From DASRDE01 sp035652755 (GTDB lineage: Bacteria > Vulcanimicrobiota > Vulcanimicrobiia > Vulcanimicrobiales > Vulcanimicrobiaceae): a DNA stretch of 14,970 nucleotides. The translations under genes and the position numbers were made by a program. The notes under the pieces are model-generated. The model did not search any database and was not told the DNA's origin. It worked only from the letters and a program-made list of their open reading frames with translations. Positions 1 to 7,250 of the stretch are shown here, piece after piece; position 1 is the first letter of the stretch; each line of letters starts with the position of its first letter. The stretch lies in contig DASRDE010000318.1 of NCBI GenBank assembly GCA_035652755.1, forward strand, positions 1 to 14,970, in the 5' to 3' direction.

Positions 1-912
1 TACGAGTACTGGGGACACGAGGCGTCGTTCGTTCCGCTCGAGCTCTACCCGTTGTTCGGCTGGCGCAGGGAAGGCGCGCGCAACGGACTGGGCACGTGGA
101 AACACGTGTCGCGGGTCGGGCTTGAAGAAAAAGCGCTCGTCAAGCGCGTGCGCGCTGCTTTCGCACGCGGACCAATGGCGGCTTCCGACTTCGAGGAGGG
201 CAAAGGCAGCGGAAGCTGGTGGGGATGGAACGACACCAAGCGCGCCGTTGAATATCTGTTCTGGTGCGGGGAGCTCGCGGTGGTGCGGCGCCGAAGCAGT
301 TTTGAACGCGAATACGACCTTGCCGAACGCGTCATTCCCAAACGCATGCTCGCCGCGCCCGAGATTCCGGCCGCCGAACAACAGCGCAGGCTACTGCTCA
401 TCGCAGCGGGCGCTCTGGGCGTGGCGACGCAGGCCGACCTGCGCGACTATTTTCGCTTGCCGGCGAGCGACTGCAAACAGCGCGTTCAAGAGCTCGTGCA
501 GGCGGGGCAACTGCGGCCGATCGCGGTCGAGGGCTGGAACCAAACCGCATACGTCAGCGGACGCGTGCACGTTTCCGGCCCGCGCGACGGCTCGGCGCTG
601 CTCTCGCCCTTCGATTCACTGGTGTGGAACCGCGAGCGCACGCACCGCCTTTTCGATTTTCACTACCGCATCGAGATCTACACGCCGTCGCACAAACGCA
701 TCCACGGCTACTACGTCCTGCCGTATCTGGTGGGCGAAACCCTGGCCGCGCGCGTGGACCTTAAAGCCGACCGCGCGGCCGGCACGCTGCGCGCGATCGC
801 TGTGCACTACGAGCCGCGCGTCAAGCGTAGGGACGTTCTTGCGCGGCTGCACGCGGATCTCGAAGAGCTGGCGGGTTGGCTTGGATTAGAACGCGTTAGC
901 TTACGACGATAA
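1..912 (+). CDS. ycaQ: YcaQ/AlkX-type crosslink-repair DNA glycosylase (HTH_42 family), 5' end missing
   Basis: The frame is open from the first base of the window to TAA at 910-912, giving 303 visible residues. E. coli YcaQ has about 410, so roughly the first 100 are outside. Family members are winged-helix DNA glycosylases that remove alkylated bases and unhook interstrand crosslinks. Family hallmarks seen: an opening YEYWGHEASFVPLE stretch, and a C-terminal core LLSPFDSLVWNRERTHRLF followed by DFHYRIEIYTP, HGYYVLPYLVGE and AARVDLKADR. The N-terminal segment that carries the catalytic glutamine motif in this family is not in the window, so activity cannot be judged. An internal TTG at 52 is in frame, but the family signature upstream of it is intact, so it is not the start. 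The last 12 nt overlap the convergent ROK gene. Family assignment is confident; the exact lesion repaired is not known. Confidence 0.88.
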   Translation, partial: YEYWGHEASFVPLELYPLFGWRREGARNGLGTWKHVSRVGLEEKALVKRVRAAFARGPMAASDFEEGKGSGSWWGWNDTKRAVEYLFWCGELAVVRRRSSFEREYDLAERVIPKRMLAAPEIPAAEQQRRLLLIAAGALGVATQADLRDYFRLPASDCKQRVQELVQAGQLRPIAVEGWNQTAYVSGRVHVSGPRDGSALLSPFDSLVWNRERTHRLFDFHYRIEIYTPSHKRIHGYYVLPYLVGETLAARVDLKADRAAGTLRAIAVHYEPRVKRRDVLARLHADLEELAGWLGLERVSLRR

Positions 913-2139
913 ACCCAGCGACATGAGCGGTTCGAAGGCCATCGGATCGCGGTAGTACTCCGCAAGAACGAGCGCGGCAGGCGAGATGGGATACGCATCT
1001 TCGCCGAGCACGCTCGGCAGGATGCGATGCTCCAGGTCGATCGTCCGGTGAACGTTCCGCGCGACCGAAGCGCGCAGATCGTCCAGGTACTCGGGCGCGT
1101 GGATGATTCCGCCGGCGAGCACCGCGACCTCGGGGTTGATCAACTCGAAGATGACCGCCAACGCTTGCCCGACGATTCGCGCCCGGTCTCGCAGTAATTT
1201 GCGCGCGCGAGCATCGCCTTCCCGAGCGGCGTCGATGACGTCTTTGAGCGCCGACGCCTTGGGCACGATGCGCTTCGTACGCGCGGCCGTGATGACGGCC
1301 TGGTCGCTCCCCACGACTTGAAAACAATTGCGATGACCGCACGTGCACGTCGTCAGTCCGCTTGCGCCGCGAATGGGCAAATGCGTGAGATCGCCGGCCG
1401 CGGACTCCGGTCCGCGCTGAATTGCGCCGTCGACGGAGATTGCGGCGCCGACGACATTGGCGACGAAGAGCTGGACCCAATTATGGCAATCGGCCGCCGT
1501 GCCGAACCAGCCTTCCGCGAGCGCCATCGCACGCACCGTGCTGTCCAACCGTACCGGATAGGCAAACTTCTCTTGCAGCATCTCCCGCAAGGGAACGCCT
1601 CGCCAGCCCAAAGCCGCGTGTTCGACGACAGTTCCCGCGCCCGTATCGATCCATCCGCCGATCGCCGCGCCCAAGCCGATCACGCGGCTCTTGGGAAGGC
1701 GCGCGCGCAGCGTCAACTCGACGCTTCGAGCCGCATCGGCTACGACGCGCTCGGGGCGCGTGTCGCCGCGCGGAAAGAGCTCCTGATAGATGAGCCGTCC
1801 GGCCAAGTCCACGAGTCCGACCGTGGTCCATTGCGTTCCGATATGCAGTGCGGTGACGACGTTCGCGCGGTTGTCGATCTCGACGGGTACCCGCGGCCGT
1901 CCGAGCGCCCCCGCCGGTGCGAGCTGCGGCTGCACCTCGCGCAGCAGCCCGGCAGCGAGCAGCGTGGACGTCAGCTTCGTCACGCCCCCCGGGCTTAGGC
2001 CGGTGCGTTCAGCGATCTCCGAGCGCGACAGCGGCCCGTTGGCCAGAATGGCCCGCATGATCGCGCTGATATTGCGCCGGCGCATCATTACGGGCTGGTC
2101 GGCGGCCAGGCTCAGGCGTCCGCGCTGGTTGAGGTTCAC
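901..2139 (-). CDS. ROK-family transcriptional repressor (NagC/XylR type)
   Basis: 412 residues if started at the GTG at 2139; an ATG at 2088 would remove 17. I prefer GTG because ROK repressors usually carry a short tail before the winged helix and a GAAAG lies about 9 nt upstream, but this is moderate. The helix-turn-helix covers about residues 35-66 (GPLSRSEIAERTGLS...). The ROK fold follows from about 94. The kinase sites are degenerate: DxGGT reads HIGTQ (99-103), the catalytic Asp of the ENDANA motif aligns with Thr201, and the second phosphate loop reads NVVGA. The cysteines of the zinc motif are kept (C265, C267, C272), as is a His (H253) in the sugar-binding region. This pattern fits a sugar-sensing DNA-binding protein without kinase activity. 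It is transcribed away from the receptor operon, from a shared 78-nt region holding a dyad, so it very probably controls that operon and itself. The effector is unknown; an amino-sugar phosphate is a guess from the SIS gene. Confidence 0.9.
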   Translation of the reverse strand: MNLNQRGRLSLAADQPVMMRRRNISAIMRAILANGPLSRSEIAERTGLSPGGVTKLTSTLLAAGLLREVQPQLAPAGALGRPRVPVEIDNRANVVTALHIGTQWTTVGLVDLAGRLIYQELFPRGDTRPERVVADAARSVELTLRARLPKSRVIGLGAAIGGWIDTGAGTVVEHAALGWRGVPLREMLQEKFAYPVRLDSTVRAMALAEGWFGTAADCHNWVQLFVANVVGAAISVDGAIQRGPESAAGDLTHLPIRGASGLTTCTCGHRNCFQVVGSDQAVITAARTKRIVPKASALKDVIDAAREGDARARKLLRDRARIVGQALAVIFELINPEVAVLAGGIIHAPEYLDDLRASVARNVHRTIDLEHRILPSVLGEDAYPISPAALVLAEYYRDPMAFEPLMSLGLSS

Positions 2140-2143
2140 AAGG

Positions 2144-2177
2144 AGTAACTTTCTTTCGACAAAAAAAGAACGTTCCT
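2144..2177. promoter_or_regulatory. Candidate ROK operator (inverted repeat)
   Basis: AACTTTCTTT (2147-2156) and AAAGAACGTT (2165-2174) are inverted arms with 9 of 10 pairs and an 8-nt AT-rich spacer. Two further pairs occur outside (2144/2177 and 2145/2176). The centre lies between 2160 and 2161. It is the strongest dyad in the short region between the divergent ROK and receptor genes, starting 5 nt before the ROK GTG and ending 40 nt before the receptor ATG. A ROK dimer would bind such a site. The symmetry is seen directly; the binding role is inferred. I could not place convincing -35/-10 boxes. Confidence 0.6.
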
Positions 2178-2197
2178 GCGGCCCGGGATGGGCCCGC
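2178..2197 (+). promoter_or_regulatory. Leader hairpin before the receptor ribosome-binding site
   Basis: GCGGCCC (2178-2184) pairs with GGGCCCGC (2190-2197) through seven G-C pairs with one bulged C at 2193 and a 5-nt loop. It ends 6 nt before the Shine-Dalgarno. It could steady the leader or affect translation of the receptor mRNA. In such GC-rich DNA a short stem can also arise by chance. Confidence 0.3.
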
Positions 2198-2203
2198 TCC
2201 CGC

Positions 2204-2211
2204 GAAGGAGG
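2204..2211 (+). promoter_or_regulatory. Shine-Dalgarno of the receptor gene
   Basis: GAAGGAGG lies 6 nt before ATG 2218. It decides the start in favour of 2218 over an in-frame ATG at 2188, which has no such site and would put ten extra residues with three arginines before the signal peptide. Confidence 0.88.
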
Positions 2212-2217
2212 CTCTCG

Positions 2218-5200
2218 ATGCCGTTCAGCACCCGCCTTACCCGCGTTTGCCGCGCCGTTATCGTCGCGGCCGCATTGCTCGGGCAGATCGTTCTCCCCGC
2301 TCCGGCACTCGCGGCCGGCGGCGTCACCGGCAACCTCCGCGGCTCGGTCGTGGATGCCGCGACCGACGCGCCGCTGGCGGGCGTAAGCGTCGTCGCCGTG
2401 TCCGCGTCGGGGCGTTTTCAAACGACGACCGACGCGGGCGGCTATTACAGCCTGCTGCAGATTCCAACGGACACCTACACGATCGCATTTTCCAAACCCG
2501 GTTACGATACGTTCTCGCTGACCGGCGTCACCGTCCTCGGCGATCAAACGCAGAGCGCCGGCCCGGTTCGGCTTTCGACGCTCAAGACGCTCGCGCACGT
2601 GAGCGCGCGAAGCCCGTCGTCCGCGTTCCAGCCGCATCAAACCGTCGACGAAACGACGTTCAGCGGCGCGCGCGTGGACCAGGCCCTGGGCGAAACCGGA
2701 TCGACCGATTACAACAAACTGGTCGAATCCGCGCCCGGCGTGATTCAAACCGCGCAGGGGAGCAACGCCCCGATCTCCATTCGCGGCTCGGCCAGCGTCG
2801 AGATCGGCTACCAGTTCGACGGCATCGATTTTCGCGGCGCGTTCTTCGACGAAAACCCGAATAACGGATTCTTGAACGGCATCGGCGGCGGACGCGGATC
2901 GCTTCAGGTCGTCAGCGGCGCGGGCGATGCAACGCAAGGCGGGATCGGCGCGGGCGTCGTCAATCTGGTTCCGGGGCGCGGCTCCTATCCGGGAACCGGT
3001 TTCGTCAGTTTCGACGTCGGATCGCCGTGGTACGACCACGCGCTTGCATTTCAATACGGCATCGCCACGCCCAACGGCCGCATCTCGGACTTCCTCTCGG
3101 TTCGCGCAGACCGCGCAGCACCGCAGATCGCGCCTTACGGGCGCGACGCGGCCGACGCCGGCGCGTACTTCGGCACGTCGTTCACCTACGACGACGACGT
3201 GCTCAATAATTTCATCTACCGTTTCGGGCGCAACAACGATCAGCAGTTCCAGGTGCTCACGGACTTTTTGGATCATCGCTCGTGGACTGAATACGGCGGC
3301 CTGGCCGCCGCGGCGTGGTATCCGTGGAACCCGCTGAACTACGGCTTTGCCGAGACCGACGGCAACGGTTCGCCGATGTGGGGCTGCATCTATCAGAACC
3401 AGCAGCCGCTCGGGCCCGGCCAAACGCCGCCGCCGTGCCCCTTCCGCAACCAGCTCGCATGGTACGACTCGATCCTCACGTACGTCCAAGGCGTACCGCA
3501 CCCGTCGAATCCGTTCGCGCCGGCGCCGCCCGTGCTGCAGCCCGAACAATTCAACGTCGGACCGATGGATGTGCTCAAGCTCGGCTATACGCGCCAGCTC
3601 AACCGCAACGCGACGTGGAATACCTTCTTCTACAACTGGGGCGGCCTGAACGAATCGAACATCACCGGAAACTACTCGGATCTGACCGACGGCGGAAGCG
3701 GCTTTTTCGTGAACGGATACAACCCCGAAGGCAGCCGTTCGACGGGAGTGCAATCACAGCTGGTCGTGCAGGCCAGCGAAAAGCACATCTTGACGCTGGT
3801 GGGAAAATTCGAAAACAACTTCCCGTACTGGAACCAGCAGAATAACGGCAACACGTGGCAAGGATTGTCCACCGCCCGCGGATACGACGAACAGATCACG
3901 GGTTATAATTTTCAAAATCCCGTCCTCGGATATCAGCCGAACGGACCTCGGATCGAAGACTGGTACCTTCCGCTCGTTCCCGGACAGCCGGTCAGCGCGA
4001 GCAATCCGTGCATCGGCCCGGCGCTGGACAATAACTTCAATCCCACCGGCGCGACCGGCATGGGGTGCTACCTGTACAACTGGCTTCTTTCGAACGGAAA
4101 ATGGAACGGACAGCTGCCGGCGATGCCGACTGCGGGGTGGAACTACCACAACACCGACTTCCAGCAATTCGGCGTCGGTCTGCGCGACCAGTGGACGCCC
4201 AGCTCGCGGTGGAACATCGACTACGGCATTCGCCTGGACGGACAGAATCTCAAATGGGGCGCCAACCCGTTCAGCAAAGACCTGGCAAACCCGTACGACG
4301 TCGGCGTCGGATTCGCGCAGTTGCCGAACACGTTCTTGTACCCGCGCCTTCTGGAACCGCGCGCATCGGCCAATTACCTCTTGGGACCGAACGACTCGGT
4401 GCGCGTCAGCTACGGCCGCTCGGTGAGCGACTTCTTCGGACAGTACGCCGGCACGCCCAGCGCACTCGAGAACATCAACCCCATCTTCTTCCAGATCCCG
4501 GCTAAGGATTCGGCAACGAATCCGGCGTGCGGCAGCGGCTGGCACGGCCCCGGGACCAATGGCAACGGCACGTACGTTGCCAATCCGAACACATACTTTT
4601 CGGGTCAACTCATCGTCAACTCACCCGGCTACTTCTTCCAGTGTCCGAACTACGCGTCGGCACTTTACTGGAACTTCGACCAAGGCTACAGCGCGCCGGA
4701 CGTCGGCGGCCAGCAGCCCTCGACGTACAACAACTGGGATCTCAGCTATCAGCATCAGTTCAAGAACCAATGGGGCATGAAGCTGACGACGTATGCCCGC
4801 CGCGGCTACAACACGTACCAGACGGTCGAACTGAACAACGGGCCGCCGAACCCCGTGACCGGACAACAAACGCCGGGCTCGTTCCAAGAACGCGAGACCG
4901 GCATTCAAAAGGCGCTGGGCGTGGAGTTCATGCTCACGACGCCCGATCGCGCTGTCGGCTGGAGCGGCTTCTTGACGGCCAACTACATCAACGAGCTGAC
5001 GAATACGCCGCCGGTCAGCGGCTCGGACAACTTGCCGATCGCGCAGCAGTTCCTCTATGAGAGCGGCGTACTCTTCCACCAGAGCTTCCTGCCGCCGGTG
5101 TCGGCGCGCGCAGGCATCACATATGCGACGCGCAGCGGATGGCGGATCAACCCGATTCTTTCCTTCGACGGCGGCGAACCGTTCGGCGTCGGGCGCGATG

Positions 5201-5727
5201 CGATCGGTTTCATCAACGGCGTGCTGTATCACATTCCGACGGGCAACGTCGGCATCGCGACGCCGTACGCGGGCGCCGGCGGTCCGAACCTCACGCAGAA
5301 CGCGACGTGCTACGTCGACCCGGCATTCGCCGGCAACTACTTCCAGCCGCGCGACTTTGCGTGCCGCGGATTCTCCGAGCCGGCGCTGGCCGGTCAGGCG
5401 TTCACGTCCCCGCGACTGTACAGCGACCTCGATCTGGAGTACACGCGCGGACGCTACACCTGGGGCGTGTACGTGAACAACTTGTTCGACAACTATCGCG
5501 GACAGCCGGGCGTCAATCCGGCATGGCAGCCCGTTGCCACCGGCGTCGGCGGCGCGCAAACCGGTCAGTTCGCAGGTGCGTACCCGGTCAATTTGGATGG
5601 AACGCCCAACTTGAACTGGATCGCCGGCGGACGCGATCTGAGCCGTTACGATCAGTACTGGCTGCCGTTCAACGAAGCCTACGTGCCCGGAATCAACTAC
5701 CGCTTCTATCTTCGGATTTCGCTCTAA
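2218..5727 (+). CDS. TonB-dependent outer-membrane receptor with carboxypeptidase-regulatory-like N-terminal domain
   Basis: 1169 residues. A Sec signal peptide covers about 1-33 (basic n-region, hydrophobic VIVAAALLG, cleavage near LPAPALAA). A carboxypeptidase-regulatory-like Ig fold follows at about 37-120 (GxVVDAATDAPLAGVSV, then TTTDAGGYYSLLQIPTDTYTI). The plug spans about 145-255, with IRGSASVEIGYQFDGIDFRG at 188-207 and VVSGAGDATQGGIGAGVVNL at 231-250. The remaining roughly 900 residues are rich in aromatics, Asn and Gly with alternating strands, as in a 22-strand barrel, and end in YRFYLRISL, a plausible C-terminal beta-signal. The layout matches SusC- and Oar-like receptors. The protein would sit in the outer membrane and import a large ligand using TonB energy. 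No clear TonB box was found. It is the first gene of a putative glycan operon, 17 nt before the lipoprotein gene. The substrate is inferred only from neighbours. Confidence 0.93.
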   Translation: MPFSTRLTRVCRAVIVAAALLGQIVLPAPALAAGGVTGNLRGSVVDAATDAPLAGVSVVAVSASGRFQTTTDAGGYYSLLQIPTDTYTIAFSKPGYDTFSLTGVTVLGDQTQSAGPVRLSTLKTLAHVSARSPSSAFQPHQTVDETTFSGARVDQALGETGSTDYNKLVESAPGVIQTAQGSNAPISIRGSASVEIGYQFDGIDFRGAFFDENPNNGFLNGIGGGRGSLQVVSGAGDATQGGIGAGVVNLVPGRGSYPGTGFVSFDVGSPWYDHALAFQYGIATPNGRISDFLSVRADRAAPQIAPYGRDAADAGAYFGTSFTYDDDVLNNFIYRFGRNNDQQFQVLTDFLDHRSWTEYGGLAAAAWYPWNPLNYGFAETDGNGSPMWGCIYQNQQPLGPGQTPPPCPFRNQLAWYDSILTYVQGVPHPSNPFAPAPPVLQPEQFNVGPMDVLKLGYTRQLNRNATWNTFFYNWGGLNESNITGNYSDLTDGGSGFFVNGYNPEGSRSTGVQSQLVVQASEKHILTLVGKFENNFPYWNQQNNGNTWQGLSTARGYDEQITGYNFQNPVLGYQPNGPRIEDWYLPLVPGQPVSASNPCIGPALDNNFNPTGATGMGCYLYNWLLSNGKWNGQLPAMPTAGWNYHNTDFQQFGVGLRDQWTPSSRWNIDYGIRLDGQNLKWGANPFSKDLANPYDVGVGFAQLPNTFLYPRLLEPRASANYLLGPNDSVRVSYGRSVSDFFGQYAGTPSALENINPIFFQIPAKDSATNPACGSGWHGPGTNGNGTYVANPNTYFSGQLIVNSPGYFFQCPNYASALYWNFDQGYSAPDVGGQQPSTYNNWDLSYQHQFKNQWGMKLTTYARRGYNTYQTVELNNGPPNPVTGQQTPGSFQERETGIQKALGVEFMLTTPDRAVGWSGFLTANYINELTNTPPVSGSDNLPIAQQFLYESGVLFHQSFLPPVSARAGITYATRSGWRINPILSFDGGEPFGVGRDAIGFINGVLYHIPTGNVGIATPYAGAGGPNLTQNATCYVDPAFAGNYFQPRDFACRGFSEPALAGQAFTSPRLYSDLDLEYTRGRYTWGVYVNNLFDNYRGQPGVNPAWQPVATGVGGAQTGQFAGAYPVNLDGTPNLNWIAGGRDLSRYDQYWLPFNEAYVPGINYRFYLRISL

Positions 5728-5732
5728 TGCGC

Positions 5733-5738
5733 GGGAGG
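5733..5738 (+). promoter_or_regulatory. Shine-Dalgarno of the lipoprotein gene
   Basis: GGGAGG lies 6 nt before ATG 5745. It favours this start over the in-frame ATG at 5727, which overlaps the last base of the receptor stop codon and would place MRGRKV before the lipoprotein signal. Confidence 0.85.
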
Positions 5739-5744
5739 AAAGTC

Positions 5745-7250
5745 ATGAACGTCTTACGCACGGGCGCTGCGGCCGTATCCGCTGCGCTCTTGGCGGCATG
5801 CGGAGCGAACTCCGGCGGCGTGCCGATTACGTCGGTCAATCCGACCAGCCCGAGCTATGCGAAACTGCAGTTTGCGGTAGGCACTGCCAACATTTACGGA
5901 ACTGCGACCGGCTTGAACGTCGTATCGACGCTGCGCCAGCCCGCCGGTGAATCTGCAATCGGCGTGAGCACACCGTCGATTACGGGCCCGTTCAGCTTCA
6001 GCGGCGCGGCGGCCGCGCCCGCAAATGGCACGCTGTCGGATCCGTATACGACGATTCCGAACTCCGGTCCAAGTCTGCCGGAAACGACGGCATCGACGCC
6101 CTCCATCACGGGTACGCCGCAAACGATTCACCCCGGAACGCCGTTCTGCGACGGGACCGGAACGCTGCCGGCCGGATTCACGCCGTGTCCGTCGGGATTC
6201 TCGCCCGACGCGACGACGTTCGGACAGAGCGGCGGCGTCTTCGCAATGGGGCTCGCACCGTACAACGCGGTCGCCGAACAAGGCCAGGCGTACGCGTACG
6301 CGCCTTACGTCGAGCCGCTGTACGACAACGGAACGGCGCATCCGCTCTTCCTGCCGTGGGGCGGGCCGCCCGCATTCGATCCCGACGGCAACGGTATGGG
6401 AACGCGCGACGGATTGGTCCCGCTCGGCGGTGACTCGTTCGGCAATCCCTACTTCTTGGGCGTCGCCGAAGGCATCACGGCTTTCGAGGGCGTGGCTGCG
6501 GGCAGCGGCACGTACACCTTGAACGTCGCGGTCGCAACAGTGGGCAACGGCGGCGCGGTAACGGTCAACACGATCGCACAGCACGCTTCCATGAATGCAG
6601 CGAAGCTGCTGCCCACGATCGCCGCGCCGCAAGTCGTCCCGGATGCAAACGGGGACGGCGGCGCAACGTTCTCGGCCGCCTTGCCCGCCGGCGTTTCGGA
6701 AGAGCTCGTGCAGATCGTCGATTGGGGCCCGGGCGGAGCACCGAGCGGAACGAATCCCAACGCGGGTTCGGCCGCAAATTGCCAGGGAGCAAAAGGCACG
6801 GCGTTCGCACCCGTTTACTACACGTTTGCTGTGACGGCGTCGGGCTCGTATACGCTCGGGCCCAAACACGGTCCGAATACCAACCAAACCGGCGGTATTT
6901 CTAACCTGACCCCGAGCCCGTCAATCTGCACAGCCGCGCAGAATAACGCCGCGGGCGTCGGAAATACCGCGGACACGATCACCATTCAAACGATCGGCTT
7001 CGACTATCCGCTCTACGAAGCGGCGGTCTCGCTTACCAAACCTCCGGGCAGCGTTCCGCAAACGCCGCCCATTACGGGCAGCGCTGGCCAAGCCGATATC
7101 ACGATCTCGCCGCCGATCATCGAATCGCCGCCGAGCTACACGCCGACGCCGCTCGCGCGAACGCGGTCGCTCGGACCCGCGCGTCAGATGCGCCGCGCCG
7201 TCACTCGTCCGCGATTCATTCCGAGCTTTGCGGGGATGCCGCAGCGGTGA
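5745..7250 (+). CDS. Putative outer-membrane lipoprotein of unknown family, partner of the receptor
   Basis: 501 residues, not recognised. A type II signal peptide is clear: one basic residue, hydrophobic AAAVSAALL and lipobox LAAC, with Cys19 as the lipidated residue. The mature protein is rich in Gly, Ala, Pro, Thr and Asn and looks beta-rich with loops, not the helical TPR-like fold of SusD. An EF-hand-like loop DPDGNGMGTRD (212-222) has Asp/Asn at the calcium positions, and a second DxNxDG-like piece lies at 300-305. Cys pairs are possible among C135, C148, C346 and C395. A Pro-rich stretch (about 433-469) leads to a basic tail (471-501) with eight Arg. The gene sits 17 nt after the receptor and overlaps the hydrolase gene by 4 nt (GTGA), so all three are probably made together. 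By position it could cap the receptor or bind glycan, but no function can be read from the sequence. Confidence 0.8.
   Translation: MNVLRTGAAAVSAALLAACGANSGGVPITSVNPTSPSYAKLQFAVGTANIYGTATGLNVVSTLRQPAGESAIGVSTPSITGPFSFSGAAAAPANGTLSDPYTTIPNSGPSLPETTASTPSITGTPQTIHPGTPFCDGTGTLPAGFTPCPSGFSPDATTFGQSGGVFAMGLAPYNAVAEQGQAYAYAPYVEPLYDNGTAHPLFLPWGGPPAFDPDGNGMGTRDGLVPLGGDSFGNPYFLGVAEGITAFEGVAAGSGTYTLNVAVATVGNGGAVTVNTIAQHASMNAAKLLPTIAAPQVVPDANGDGGATFSAALPAGVSEELVQIVDWGPGGAPSGTNPNAGSAANCQGAKGTAFAPVYYTFAVTASGSYTLGPKHGPNTNQTGGISNLTPSPSICTAAQNNAAGVGNTADTITIQTIGFDYPLYEAAVSLTKPPGSVPQTPPITGSAGQADITISPPIIESPPSYTPTPLARTRSLGPARQMRRAVTRPRFIPSFAGMPQR

Noticed and set aside
2129..2160. Sigma-70-like promoter with TTGAGG as -35
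   Set aside because: No acceptable -10 box follows at 16-18 nt, so no promoter boxes are claimed.
901..3753. A very long minus-strand open frame running from the ROK gene through the antisense of the receptor gene, continued by further antisense frames at 3754-4608 and 4621-5559
   Set aside because: Only the ROK part (901-2139) has family motifs. The rest is Arg- and Val-rich antisense of a GC-rich receptor gene with a signal peptide, domains and a Shine-Dalgarno. Stop codons are rare in that antisense frame because of codon use.
5139..5744. N-terminal extension of the lipoprotein gene into the receptor gene
   Set aside because: It overlaps the end of a convincing receptor barrel in another frame and would bury the lipoprotein signal; the Shine-Dalgarno at 5733-5738 sets the start at 5745.
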